A DNA stretch of 64,000 nucleotides from Candidatus Fermentibacterota bacterium (lineage in GTDB: Bacteria > Fermentibacterota > Fermentibacteria > Fermentibacterales > JCC-6), in contig WJMA01000010.1 of the NCBI GenBank assembly GCA_014728175.1, positions 1 through 64,000 of the forward strand, read 5' to 3'. Below the pieces are notes generated by a model. It had not been told where the DNA came from and made no database searches. It worked only from the letters and a program-made list of their open reading frames with translations. Made by a program: the position numbers and the translations under genes. Position 1 is the first letter of the stretch. Each line of letters begins with the position of its first letter. Of the stretch, positions 36,395 to 46,019 are shown one piece after another.

Positions 36395-37180
36395 TTAGAG
36401 GGAGTGTACCTCTATATCGCCCATGCTGGTGTCCAGTACGATGGTGGCTCCGCCCTCTCCCAGAATGGCCGTGCCCTCCGTCTCGGATATGTTGGCTTCC
36501 CGTAGTTCCAAGCCCTCGACGGAGATGTCGCCCATGGAGGTGTCCATTACCAGTTCGGCGCTCAAGTCCGGCGACAGGTAAACCACTACGTCGCCGTTCG
36601 AGGTTTCGAGGATGATCTCGTCGCCTTCGACGGCCCTGATTTCGGCTTCGATGTCGCCGTTGGAGGTGTCCGCACCCTTCAGGGTACCTCCCCGGACCGT
36701 GATATCGCCGTTGGAGGTGTACAGCTCGGATGTGCCGTCGAAATCGAGCACGGTTATATCCCCGTTGGAGCTGCTGGCCAGGAGATCGCCCCCGCCTCCG
36801 CTCACGGTTATGTCGCCGTTGCTGGTCTGTAGACGGCCCACGGTTACGTCTTCGGGAATGCTGACCGTGAAGTCGACCCCGACGTCGACGATTCTCTCCA
36901 GCTTGGTGGCCTCTACGTAGGTGGTGTCGCCCACCGAGACGGTTACCTCCACCTTGTCTAGCTCGGACTGGCTGCGCCAGGAGGTTCTCTCCACCTCCAC
37001 CCTGAGGTCGTCGCCGTCGTACGTATTGACGGTGATGTCGCCGTTGAAGGTATCGATTACCACCACGCTTCCACTTTCTATGGCGTAGCTGTCGGTGTTG
37101 ACCGTCATGTGTTGGCTGCACCCGGTGGTGCTCAGAAGCAGAAGAAGCGCTATTGACATCCGGAGTCCTATTCGGCTCAT
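36395..37180 (-). CDS. DUF4097-type beta-strand repeat lipoprotein
   Basis: Lipobox LLLLLSTTGCSQ; repeated SNGDI(T/E/V)V motifs typical of DUF4097. Confidence 0.8.
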   Translation of the reverse strand: MSRIGLRMSIALLLLLSTTGCSQHMTVNTDSYAIESGSVVVIDTFNGDITVNTYDGDDLRVEVERTSWRSQSELDKVEVTVSVGDTTYVEATKLERIVDVGVDFTVSIPEDVTVGRLQTSNGDITVSGGGGDLLASSSNGDITVLDFDGTSELYTSNGDITVRGGTLKGADTSNGDIEAEIRAVEGDEIILETSNGDVVVYLSPDLSAELVMDTSMGDISVEGLELREANISETEGTAILGEGGATIVLDTSMGDIEVHSL

Positions 37181-37263
37181 GTAGGGTTTCCCTTCCGCTT
37201 GGGCGATGACAATTCCATCTTCTCCATGGGATAAGACGGGATGTGAGCGGTTACGTTACACCT

Positions 37264-38694
37264 TTACCAATTGTACCTGGCCTGCAGCCAACCGAGCCAG
37301 TCCTCCAGACGGGCTCCGGACAGATGGTTATGGTTGTCGGTCCACCTGCGGCCGCCGCTTCCGTGCAGCTCCAGGCCCGGCCAGGGATACCAGGAAACCC
37401 CCACCCGGGCCCTGGTGGTGCGCTCCACTACTCCGGAGGGGAAGCTTCCCCCCGATTGGATTGAGTCCGGCCATCCCTCGTAGACGGTTCCCTCTCCCTG
37501 TCGCTCGTACTCGACTCTGCCCTTGAGCAGCAAGGGCCACAACTCGACCCAGCCTACGGAAAGCGTTGACCTGTCAGCGTCCGGGCCCAGGGTCGACCCG
37601 ATTATCCGGCCGTCGTGAAGGTAGTAGTTGCAGGGTTTGCGCTGGCTGTAAACGTACCTGTCGATCCTGGTGTACTCCAGCGCGCCGCACAGACCGGACC
37701 CGTCATCCGCCATATCCGCTCCCAAGGTCCATCCCATCTTGTGCGGCCTGTCGTATCGACTCTGATACTGGAAGTCGTCGACCAGCAGCTCTCCATATAG
37801 GGCCATACCGGAGAAGGGCTTCCACTCCACATCGATTCCCAGCAGAACGTTGTCGTCGTCCCGCTCGTTCCACTGCACCAGGTAGTAAGGGACCAGCGGG
37901 TTGACGTAGGCCATCTCCAGCCCCTCGGACTTGTAGAGCACGGCCTCGGAGAGGCCTGCTCTCAGGTTGCGAAGGGGAAAGAAGTCCAGGCGGTGGGCGG
38001 ACAGGTAGATGGACGAGTCGGAGGAAATGCTTCCGGTCAGTCCGGTAAAGGAAAGCCATTCGACCGGCTTTAGCCCCAGTCTTACCATATCGATGCCCGG
38101 GGCGTTATCGGACAGAAGCAGCTGGGTGAACCTTCCCGGCCCCCACCTTTGGGGAACCCTGCCCATGGAGGCGCAGACCCAGCCGCCCCGCCATCTCAGA
38201 TAGCCCCAGTCCACGTAGAAGTGTCTGCCCTTCTCCGCGCCGATATGAAAGGGCGAGAAGAACTCCGGAGGTTGCTCGTCCGAGCCGGACCAGATGGACA
38301 GCCTCTCGTGTACCGAGAATCCGGCGGGAAGGCCGGCGAACAGGCGCAGAGCCGTCCCGACCCTGTACTCCCGGTCTGTATCGTCCAGCACCTCTGCGGT
38401 GACCAGACCATCCAATCCCAGGAAGAACTCCCCCGGCTTCCTACTTCCCGCTATCCCGTGCCTGCCCTCCAGGCCGCATCTGGAGAGGGCCGCAACGATT
38501 CCCCGGAAGTTTTCCGTGTAGGGTCCTTCGTAGCCGTAGCCCGAACGTGGCAGGATGCCCGGTACCACCTCCGGGCCCAGGGTCGATAGCCTGTAGGCCC
38601 AGTAGTGGGAGGGGCTGCTTAAGGGAAGGGCGGAAAAGGCGTTGGATATCGAAAGGGCAATCAATGCCACCCCGACCAAAACTGGCGCTCTCAT
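37264..38694 (-). CDS. Outer-membrane beta-barrel, Wzi/capsule-assembly-like
   Basis: Signal peptide VLVGVALIALSISNAFS; GRVPQRWGPGRFTQLLLSDNAPGIDMVRLGLKPVEWLSFTGLTG; alternating strands; ends RYNW. Confidence 0.6.
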   Translation of the reverse strand: MRAPVLVGVALIALSISNAFSALPLSSPSHYWAYRLSTLGPEVVPGILPRSGYGYEGPYTENFRGIVAALSRCGLEGRHGIAGSRKPGEFFLGLDGLVTAEVLDDTDREYRVGTALRLFAGLPAGFSVHERLSIWSGSDEQPPEFFSPFHIGAEKGRHFYVDWGYLRWRGGWVCASMGRVPQRWGPGRFTQLLLSDNAPGIDMVRLGLKPVEWLSFTGLTGSISSDSSIYLSAHRLDFFPLRNLRAGLSEAVLYKSEGLEMAYVNPLVPYYLVQWNERDDDNVLLGIDVEWKPFSGMALYGELLVDDFQYQSRYDRPHKMGWTLGADMADDGSGLCGALEYTRIDRYVYSQRKPCNYYLHDGRIIGSTLGPDADRSTLSVGWVELWPLLLKGRVEYERQGEGTVYEGWPDSIQSGGSFPSGVVERTTRARVGVSWYPWPGLELHGSGGRRWTDNHNHLSGARLEDWLGWLQARYNW

Positions 38695-39986
38695 CTGCTC
38701 CTCCGTTCCGGGCCGGCGGACAGACGGATCACGCACTCCACGTGATCCGTATGGGGAAATAGGTCCAACGGTCTGGCCTCTTCGGCCGTGTAACCGTTGT
38801 CATGTAGTATCTTCACATCTCTGGCCAACGCAAAGGGATTGCAGCTTACGTACACCACCGTTCGGGGAGAGAGCCTGGCCAGCAGCCGGGTCACCCTCTT
38901 GCCCAGGCCCGACCGGGGCGGGTCGACCACGGCGGTGTCTACTTTACGGTCCTCCGCCACCGCCCGGGACAGGAACCTTCTGGCGTAATCGCTCTCGAAG
39001 CTAACCCCTGTGATCCCGTTCATCTTCACCGCCTCTATGCCGGCATTCAGGGTGCTAACGTTCCTCTCGACCACGTGGACCGCCCGCCCGGGTCGAGCCA
39101 GGGCCAGGCCGAAGCACCCCATTCCTCCGTACAGGTCGAGAACCGGCCCGTCGCCGTCGGCCAGTTCCACGACCTGCTCCACCAGAACCTCCGCCGCCTT
39201 GGTGTTGACCTGGAAGAAGCAGCCCGGAGGAACGGGGAAGGCCAGGCCGGCCAACACTTCGGTCATTCTGTCACCCTTTTCGGTCCAGTTGCCGTCGATC
39301 CGGGAAGCCAGGCAGGTCGTTTCCCTCAGTACCCGCCCGGGCATCTCCGGTAACCCTCCCCTGAGCTCGATCATGGTGTCGGGCGTATTGCACGAAGCTC
39401 TTACGGTCAACCGCCGGCAGGAGGAAAGATCCGTTTCCAGCAGGCCCGTCATTAGCTTCCTTCCCCGGGGATGCAAGAGCGGGCAGTCGTCTACGGGGAG
39501 GGGATCGCCGCGGTACCTGTGAAGGGCAGGATGGCCGTCAACGACGTCGAACGAGACCCGATTCCGATAGCCCTGCATAAGAGGGCTACCGATGGTCGGA
39601 AGCACATCGATCCGCTCCAGACCGGCCCTCCGAAAGGCCCTGGCCACCCATTGCCTTTTCCAGTACAACTGTCTCTGGTAAGCCAAATGCTGAAGCGAAC
39701 AGCCGCCGCACTCCGGAAAGAAGGGGCAGAACGGCTCCACCCGATGGGGGGAGGGGCTGAGGATTTCCTTCAGCTCCGCCTCCAGATGTCTTCGACCCAC
39801 GCGGGAGGATGTGCACCTGATCCGTTCGCCGGGCAGCGCCCTCCTTACGAAGACCGTACGACTTCCCTCCCGGGGAGCGATGCCCCCGACCCCGTTCCCC
39901 AGGCGGGCGATATCCACCTCCAGCACCTCATCGAACGGATTCAATAGGTCTCCGAATCGAAGCTCTCTCTCGTTTCGTGCCAACAC
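38691..39986 (-). CDS. Class I SAM-dependent RNA uracil-C5 methyltransferase (TrmA/RlmD family) with TRAM and Fe-S motif
   Basis: CPFFPECGGCSLQHLAYQRQLYWKRQ...VLDLYGGMGCFGLALA...VDTAVVDPPRSGLGKRV...VVYVSCNPFALARDV. Confidence 0.92.
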   Translation of the reverse strand: MLARNERELRFGDLLNPFDEVLEVDIARLGNGVGGIAPREGSRTVFVRRALPGERIRCTSSRVGRRHLEAELKEILSPSPHRVEPFCPFFPECGGCSLQHLAYQRQLYWKRQWVARAFRRAGLERIDVLPTIGSPLMQGYRNRVSFDVVDGHPALHRYRGDPLPVDDCPLLHPRGRKLMTGLLETDLSSCRRLTVRASCNTPDTMIELRGGLPEMPGRVLRETTCLASRIDGNWTEKGDRMTEVLAGLAFPVPPGCFFQVNTKAAEVLVEQVVELADGDGPVLDLYGGMGCFGLALARPGRAVHVVERNVSTLNAGIEAVKMNGITGVSFESDYARRFLSRAVAEDRKVDTAVVDPPRSGLGKRVTRLLARLSPRTVVYVSCNPFALARDVKILHDNGYTAEEARPLDLFPHTDHVECVIRLSAGPERRSR

Positions 39987-41080
39987 TGCCGGAATTCATG
40001 GTAAGCGTCCCGATCGATGGCCTTCCTGATGGATTCCATCAACCTGGCGTAGTAGCGGAGGTTGTGCAGGGTCGCCAGTATGGGTCCCAGCCATTCCCCG
40101 GCCAGGAAGAGATGCCTGAGGTAGGCGCGGCTGTGGTTCCGGCAGGCGTAGCAGTCGCAGCCATCCTGGACCGGTCGGGGATCCAGGGCGAACCTGGCGT
40201 TGGTTATGTTGACGTGTCCTCCGGGCACGAAGAAGCTTCCCCCCCGGGCGTTCCTGGTAGGAACCACGCAGTCGAACATATCCACTCCCATGGAGACGTA
40301 ATCCACCAGATCATCGGGCTTGCCCACTCCCATCAGGTACCTCGGGCTGGTTTCGGGGAGAACCTCGATGGAGCTGGCCACGGCTCGAACGGTGCTGTAT
40401 CTTTCCTCGCCCACCGAAAGCCCGCCCATGGCGTAGCCATCGAAGCCCATTTCGCAGAGTTCCTTGGCGGCCCTCTTCCTTAGATCCGGAAACGTTCCTC
40501 CCTGAACGATTCCAAATAGGGCCTGGCCGGACGACGGGCCCATCGCTTTTGATCTTCGGGCCCAACCCAGCGTACGGTCGAGGGATCTCTCCGTCCGTTC
40601 CCGGCTGCTCGGTTGTTCCAGGCACTCGTCCAGGACCATTGCGATATCGCTCCCGAAGGCCCGCTGGAGCTCTACGACCTTCTCCGGGGTCAGAAGATGG
40701 CTGGATCCGTCCACGTGAGACTGAAAGCTGTAGCCTTCGTCGGAGGACTTGCGCAGACGGGCCAGGCTCCAGATCTGGAAACCCCCGCTGTCGGTAAGGA
40801 CCCCCCTGGGCCAGCCCATGAAATCGTGAAGACCGCCCACGCTCTCTATCGCCCTTACCCCCGGTCGTAGATAGAGATGGTAAGTGTTGGCGAGAACCAG
40901 CTCGAAGCCGTACTCCAGAAGGTCGGCCCCTCTGATCGTTTTGACGCTTCCCTGGGTGCCCACGGGCATGAACACCGGAGTTCGAACCGGGCCATGGGGA
41001 AGGTTTAGAACGCCGGTTCTGGCCAAGCCTGAGCTGTGGTCAAGGGTTAAGAGCCTTTTCTCAGATGTTGCTCTCTGCAT
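39941..41080 (-). CDS. tgt: tRNA-guanine transglycosylase
   Basis: GPVRTPVFMPVGTQGSVKTIRGADL...VLANTYHLYLRPG...LTDSGGFQIWSL...MGVGKPDDLVDYVSMGVDMFDCVVPTRNAR; C-terminal Zn Cys motif DCYACRNHSRAYLRHL. Confidence 0.94.
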   Translation of the reverse strand: MQRATSEKRLLTLDHSSGLARTGVLNLPHGPVRTPVFMPVGTQGSVKTIRGADLLEYGFELVLANTYHLYLRPGVRAIESVGGLHDFMGWPRGVLTDSGGFQIWSLARLRKSSDEGYSFQSHVDGSSHLLTPEKVVELQRAFGSDIAMVLDECLEQPSSRERTERSLDRTLGWARRSKAMGPSSGQALFGIVQGGTFPDLRKRAAKELCEMGFDGYAMGGLSVGEERYSTVRAVASSIEVLPETSPRYLMGVGKPDDLVDYVSMGVDMFDCVVPTRNARGGSFFVPGGHVNITNARFALDPRPVQDGCDCYACRNHSRAYLRHLFLAGEWLGPILATLHNLRYYARLMESIRKAIDRDAYHEFRQCWHETRESFDSETY

Positions 41081-42257
41081 CTTCAAGCATCCGGCCGTCG
41101 GTGGGGACGGGCTGCAGGGTATCACCCGCCGCAGCGCTGTCGGCCGGAATTTCCCCCGACGGCTCGATAGTGGTGGTGCTGTCCGGGGAAACTTCTTCGA
41201 CGCTGGCGGTATCGGCTTTCTCCGACAGGGCGGAGTCGGGATGCAGGGAGGAGTAGACGGAGTCCTCGGGTGCGGGACCGCCGGTGGAGACCTGACTGTC
41301 CGGACGGGAAGTTATGAGTAGCCTGTCGTTCCCCGGTGAGTGGGAGTAGAACGGCGTGGCCTCGGCGATACCCACCGACCCGCTCGCTGCCGGACTACCC
41401 TCCTCTACGTGCACCAGCAGATCGCCGAACGTCAGGTCCACATCTTCTCCCAGAAGCAGCATCGGGTGATGGGGATCGAGTCGACGTATCTGAAGGAGCT
41501 CGTTCCTGAGGTCCCGCCGCATATCGTTGCGGTAGTAAAGACTCGCCAGCCTGACGTGGTATTCGATACTGTCGGGGCACCGGGCCGACATCTGCAGATA
41601 TTCGCGCAGGAGCTCCCGGTCGGGGCCGTCCACGGTATCTGCGGCGCCGCGCACCACCACGCGTGGATTCAAGGGAATGGAAGGCTCTGGGAGCGAGGCG
41701 ACCACGCCGGCTGCGGCCAGGGACAATAAGGCGTAACCGGAGACCCTGGCCAGAACGGAGCGGCGCCTACTGGTTATCGTCTCCGGGCTCCTGGGATCCA
41801 GGGCGGGTACGGTCTGGACCAGCCTGATTCCGGACAGGTATTCCGCCACCGAGGCCTTGCCGAATCCGGCGGGAGCCAGACCCAGGGTCAGGACGAGCAG
41901 GCAGGGAGGAGTGAGAAGGACCCGGAGGAAGATCCGGGGCAAACAGGGGCGTTCCCCATCTGCGGCAAGCTGAAGGATTCCCAACGCCCCCAATGGATTG
42001 GCGTCCCCAAAACGGGAATACCTCTCCAGCAGTGAAATCATCATACAAGATGCCAGGTACCAGAGGGGAATCAGAAAGTTCTGGTTGGAAAGCAGCAGTC
42101 CGGCCAGGGAGTGGAGAAGATAGCTCCAGGTCAGAGCCAGCAGGGTCTCCAACCCGCTCAGGCCAAGCAGTCTTGCGTATCCGGCCCCGGAAAGCTTACT
42201 CAGGGTAACCGCACCCGGTCGTCTGGACATCGGATCCTTCCGCTGCCAGTTCCTCAT
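41061..42257 (-). CDS. Hypothetical multi-TM membrane protein with Ser/Thr/Pro-rich C-terminal tail
   Basis: Several TM segments, TPR-like stretch, low-complexity tail; 4-nt overlap with queA. Confidence 0.65.
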   Translation of the reverse strand: MRNWQRKDPMSRRPGAVTLSKLSGAGYARLLGLSGLETLLALTWSYLLHSLAGLLLSNQNFLIPLWYLASCMMISLLERYSRFGDANPLGALGILQLAADGERPCLPRIFLRVLLTPPCLLVLTLGLAPAGFGKASVAEYLSGIRLVQTVPALDPRSPETITSRRRSVLARVSGYALLSLAAAGVVASLPEPSIPLNPRVVVRGAADTVDGPDRELLREYLQMSARCPDSIEYHVRLASLYYRNDMRRDLRNELLQIRRLDPHHPMLLLGEDVDLTFGDLLVHVEEGSPAASGSVGIAEATPFYSHSPGNDRLLITSRPDSQVSTGGPAPEDSVYSSLHPDSALSEKADTASVEEVSPDSTTTIEPSGEIPADSAAAGDTLQPVPTDGRMLEDAESNI

Positions 42258-43339
42258 ATCACCAGCATGGCGTCGCCGTAGCTGTAGAACCTGAACCTGT
42301 CCTCTATGGCCTTGGCATACGCATGCTTCATGAAATCCAACCCCATGAACGCAGCCAGAAGGCTCAACAGGGAACTCTCCGGCAGATGGAAGTTGGTCAG
42401 GAGCATGTCCGTGTTTCGGAATCGGTAGGGCGGGAATATAAACAGATCGGTGTGCCCTGAAACACCCTCCCGTCCGCGCCCTGCATGGAGATAAGCCTGC
42501 AGCAGGTCCTCCTCGATGGTCTCCAGAACCCGGGTCGAGGTGGTCCCCACGGCGATTATCCGACGTCCCTCCGATTTCGCCCGGGCGATCTTTCGAAGCT
42601 CCTCACCGCGGACCTCGAAGCGTTCCGGCTCCAGCTTATTCTCCCCCAGCTCTTCACGTCTCAGGGGCTCGAAGGTCCCCGGACCAACGTGGAGGGTGAC
42701 GAAGCACAGCTCTACACTCATGGCCCTAAGATCATCCAGCATCGCCTCGTCGAAGTGAAGCCCCGCGGTCGGGGCGGCGACCGCTCCGCTCCGTGTTGCG
42801 TAGACGGTCTGGTAGCGGCTTCTATCCAGATCCACCGCTTCTCTTTTGATATACGGGGGCAGGGGCACCGATCCGTGCCTTTCGATCGACTCGGTCACCC
42901 TTCCGGACGGAGCCGCGAATCGCAGAAAAGCCCTGCCCCTCCCCAGAGACTCCAGGATCTCCGCTGACAGTCCACCCTCTTCGAACTCCAGCGAGATCCC
43001 CTTTCGGCACCTCTTTCCCGGTCTCACCAAGGCCCTCCATAAGTCCTCCCTCTTCCTTTCTAGAAGCAGCACCTCGGCCTTGCCTCCGGTATCGGCCCTT
43101 GCGCCGAACAATCTGGCCGGAAAGACCCTGGAGTCGTTCATTACCATAAGGTCTCCACTGGTGAGGTAATCCGGCAGGTCCGCGAAGCGGTCCGACCGGA
43201 TCGACCGCTCGCTCCGCGAAGCGATCATAAGACGACTGCCCGTTCTATCCTCGGAAGGCCACTGAGCTATGAGCTCCGGGGGAAGATCGAAGTATAGATC
43301 CGATCGGCGGACGGTCTCATCCCGTCTGGTCTCAGCCAC
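42254..43339 (-). CDS. queA: S-adenosylmethionine:tRNA ribosyltransferase-isomerase
   Basis: YFDLPPELIAQWPSEDRTGSRLM...AAPTAGLHFDEAML...THVGPGTFEP-like VTLHVGPGTFEPLR; LTNFHLPESSLLSLLAAFMG. Confidence 0.94.
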   Translation of the reverse strand: MAETRRDETVRRSDLYFDLPPELIAQWPSEDRTGSRLMIASRSERSIRSDRFADLPDYLTSGDLMVMNDSRVFPARLFGARADTGGKAEVLLLERKREDLWRALVRPGKRCRKGISLEFEEGGLSAEILESLGRGRAFLRFAAPSGRVTESIERHGSVPLPPYIKREAVDLDRSRYQTVYATRSGAVAAPTAGLHFDEAMLDDLRAMSVELCFVTLHVGPGTFEPLRREELGENKLEPERFEVRGEELRKIARAKSEGRRIIAVGTTSTRVLETIEEDLLQAYLHAGRGREGVSGHTDLFIFPPYRFRNTDMLLTNFHLPESSLLSLLAAFMGLDFMKHAYAKAIEDRFRFYSYGDAMLVI

Positions 43340-43351
43340 GGCCGGGCCCGA

Positions 43352-45922
43352 TCATCCGGAAATCGGAAACCTGAGTATGAAGCGGGTACCCTGGCCCTCC
43401 TGGCTCCATACGGTGATGGTCCCGTCGAGGGACTCGGTGAACTTCTTTACTATGGCCAGACCCAGCCCCATGCCTTCCACCGTGTCGGCGGAGCTGCCGC
43501 CGGTGTAGAATCTGTCGTAGATGTGGGGAAGGGCCGAGGAAGGGATACCCCTTCCGGTGTCGGATACCTCCAGCACCCACGACTTCCCGTTCCGACGCAG
43601 AGATACGGTTACGCTTCCCCCCGGTTTGTTGAAGTGGATACCGTTGTCCACCAGGCTGATCAAGATGGCCTCCAACCGGTTTCTGTCGAAACACGCCGTA
43701 AACGGCTCATCGGGAAGGTCGGCAATTATCTCCACGTCCTTTCTCTCTCCCTTCTCCACGAAAATGGTCATCAGATCCTCGATCACGCCCGAGGGGTGAG
43801 CCCACCGGGAGTCCATCTCTCCCTCGGCCAGGTCCAGCTTCATGAAGGTAAGGAGTTTCTCGGATTGCTCGGCGATGTCCAGCAGGGCCCTGTCCATGGA
43901 CATCAGCGCTTCCCTCTGGTCGTCGCTCAGCTCTCCCAGCTTGCCGCCCAGAGCCATGTCCAGGTTGGTTCTGGCGGAGGTTATGGGAGTTCGAATCCGG
44001 TCTGCCAGATTGGTGAACAACGCTTCCAGCTCCAACCTGTCCGATGTGCTCCGGGTGGCCCTGACCTGGGTCGAACCGGCCTTGAACCCTCCGGCTCCGA
44101 AAAGCAGAAGCGATATAGACGAAGCCACGGCCTGCAACACGGCGGGAATGGGAGCTCCGAAAGATCCTCTATTCCTGGAGCAGACCAGAAGAGATCCGTG
44201 GATCCTTCCCTGATGTACCAGGGGAACGCCCAGCTCGCTCTTGGAGTCCGGAGTCAGAGGGACGAACCTGGCGTCCCTGGGCATGTCCGCCACGTAGGCG
44301 ATCTCCCCGTGGGTATACGACCAACAGGAAACGTACTCCTTCTGTACCGGGAGCGAGGGAAGCCTGCTTTCGAGCCCGTATCCGGCCAAAGGTTGGAGAA
44401 CCGATTCCGTGCCCCTGACTATGCTGAGCAAGACCATGTCGGCCTTCGCAGTTGCGGCCACACCCTGGGCGATATTCTGCAGAGTTTGCTCAGAGGACGA
44501 GAGCGAAGAGACGAAGTTCGATATCTGGTCGAGTATGCGGGCCAATGAAACCTGGTATTCCCTGCTGGCTATGTAGGAGATCAGATGGGGAGCCAGGCTG
44601 AGAAAGAACCTGCCCATGGGGGGGAGGTTGTCCGACGGCAGACCGTAGAGCCTGAGATTCTGCAGGCCCCGCTCGTGCCTTATGGGAAGCGTAAGGTTGA
44701 AGGTTCCCTCCTCGGTTTCCTCCCAACTCCGGGTTCTCTCCAGCTTGCGCTGGGTCTCCTGCTGGGCTATGGGGACCTCGCCGGCGGAGACCGTCTTTTC
44801 CCTGCTGACCAGAAGGACGCCGTAGGCGTGAACTCCAGACCTGATCAGCTCCAACAGGTTGGAGGTCATATCCTCACGTGAGGCCTGATCGAGAAGCTCT
44901 GCCAGGCGGCTGGTCGGAGCCTGGGGAATGTGGGTGGAGTATCCGGGCAGGTCCCGCAGGGGCTCGATAAAGGCCAGCGTCTCGTCGCCGCTGGGGGTTC
45001 TCAGAGCCGTGACCTCGCAGGGTATGTCCATACCTTCGCCAAGGGAGAGCCTTACCTGGTACTTTATGGGAGCGTAGTGACCGGAGTTCCTCCTCTCCTG
45101 GAGCGCGTTCATCTTCTGTCTATCCTCTGGATGGATCCATTCCAGGTAATTGGTCGATTTGGGATGCTTTCCCGAAGCCTGCAGGGTTATCCTCACCAGC
45201 TCCTCGTTCGCCCTTACCACCGTGCCGTCCTTTCCAAGACGTATGGCGGGGACGGGCACGTTGCTCATTACCGTATCCAGGAAGTTTATCTCCTCCGGAG
45301 AGAAGTCGGCCAGGTTCAGGGTGGGGGATGAGAGGGCCACCGCGACCAGATTGCCCGGCACTCCCAGCCGCCATATCCTTACCACCTGAACCCCTCCGTG
45401 GCCGGAGTCCATGCGGGTTCTGACGGTGAACTCATAGGTCTCTCTTCCGGCCAGGCAGTCCTCCAGGGCGTCCTGGAAGGCCATTGAGGACGAGGAATCG
45501 AGTATCTCGGCCATCTTGGAACCGGCCAGATCCTTGGTCATCTCACTCTGGCAATGGCTGGACGCGGCGCATACTGACCCTTCCGGGCGCACCAATAGAA
45601 CGTTCTCGCTTCCATAAACCCGATCCAGGTACTCCTGCAGGGACTTCGGATTCGCCAGCTCCGCGACCAGCAACCGGGCGTCCCGCCGGGGAAGGGTGAC
45701 CGTGCACAGGAGGTACGACTCCCCCAGCCTGGCCGGATACTCACCCGTCCTGTCCAGCGCGAAGCTTAAGAAATCCTCCGCCATGCTTTCAGTGGTCGAC
45801 CCCAGAAGATCGGTAAGCGACTTCGATAACCTGTGCTCCCCATCAGATTGGAGGACCGCCGCCAACCGATCGTCGGACACGGATACCAGCAGCTCTCCGC
45901 CTTCGAGGCTCTCGCCGTTCAA
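43352..45922 (-). CDS. PAS/GAF-domain sensor histidine kinase
   Basis: PAS-like VPVPAIRLGKDGTVVRANEELVRIT; GAF; H-box LEALFTNLADRIRTPITSARTNLDMAL; HATPase NGIHFNKPGGSVTVSLRRNGKSWVLEVSDTGRGIPSSALPHIYDRFY. Confidence 0.88.
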   Translation of the reverse strand: MNGESLEGGELLVSVSDDRLAAVLQSDGEHRLSKSLTDLLGSTTESMAEDFLSFALDRTGEYPARLGESYLLCTVTLPRRDARLLVAELANPKSLQEYLDRVYGSENVLLVRPEGSVCAASSHCQSEMTKDLAGSKMAEILDSSSSMAFQDALEDCLAGRETYEFTVRTRMDSGHGGVQVVRIWRLGVPGNLVAVALSSPTLNLADFSPEEINFLDTVMSNVPVPAIRLGKDGTVVRANEELVRITLQASGKHPKSTNYLEWIHPEDRQKMNALQERRNSGHYAPIKYQVRLSLGEGMDIPCEVTALRTPSGDETLAFIEPLRDLPGYSTHIPQAPTSRLAELLDQASREDMTSNLLELIRSGVHAYGVLLVSREKTVSAGEVPIAQQETQRKLERTRSWEETEEGTFNLTLPIRHERGLQNLRLYGLPSDNLPPMGRFFLSLAPHLISYIASREYQVSLARILDQISNFVSSLSSSEQTLQNIAQGVAATAKADMVLLSIVRGTESVLQPLAGYGLESRLPSLPVQKEYVSCWSYTHGEIAYVADMPRDARFVPLTPDSKSELGVPLVHQGRIHGSLLVCSRNRGSFGAPIPAVLQAVASSISLLLFGAGGFKAGSTQVRATRSTSDRLELEALFTNLADRIRTPITSARTNLDMALGGKLGELSDDQREALMSMDRALLDIAEQSEKLLTFMKLDLAEGEMDSRWAHPSGVIEDLMTIFVEKGERKDVEIIADLPDEPFTACFDRNRLEAILISLVDNGIHFNKPGGSVTVSLRRNGKSWVLEVSDTGRGIPSSALPHIYDRFYTGGSSADTVEGMGLGLAIVKKFTESLDGTITVWSQEGQGTRFILRFPISG

Positions 45923-46003
45923 GTCGTTTCCCCCGTCTGTTCCGAAGTACCATCAAACACTGTGCAGAGAAGTCCTCACACTCTATATTAACGCCTAACC
46001 TGA

Positions 46004-46019
46004 AAAGGAGAAATCCTTT
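46004..46019 (+). promoter_or_regulatory. RBS-occluding hairpin in front of the EIIA-like gene
   Basis: AAAGGA-GAAA-TCCTTT, perfect 6-bp stem with a GNRA tetraloop covering the SD (AAGGAG 46005-46010) and the first two nt of the TTG start (46018). Confidence 0.5.

Noticed and set aside
36183-36398. Lys/Arg-rich 71-aa + ORF
   Set aside because: Antisense to the Fis-like HTH; basic tail arises from A/G-rich spacer, no independent support.
36228-37121. 297-aa repetitive minus ORF (RRRH...NGDIT shadow)
   Set aside because: Off-frame reading of the repetitive DUF4097 gene.
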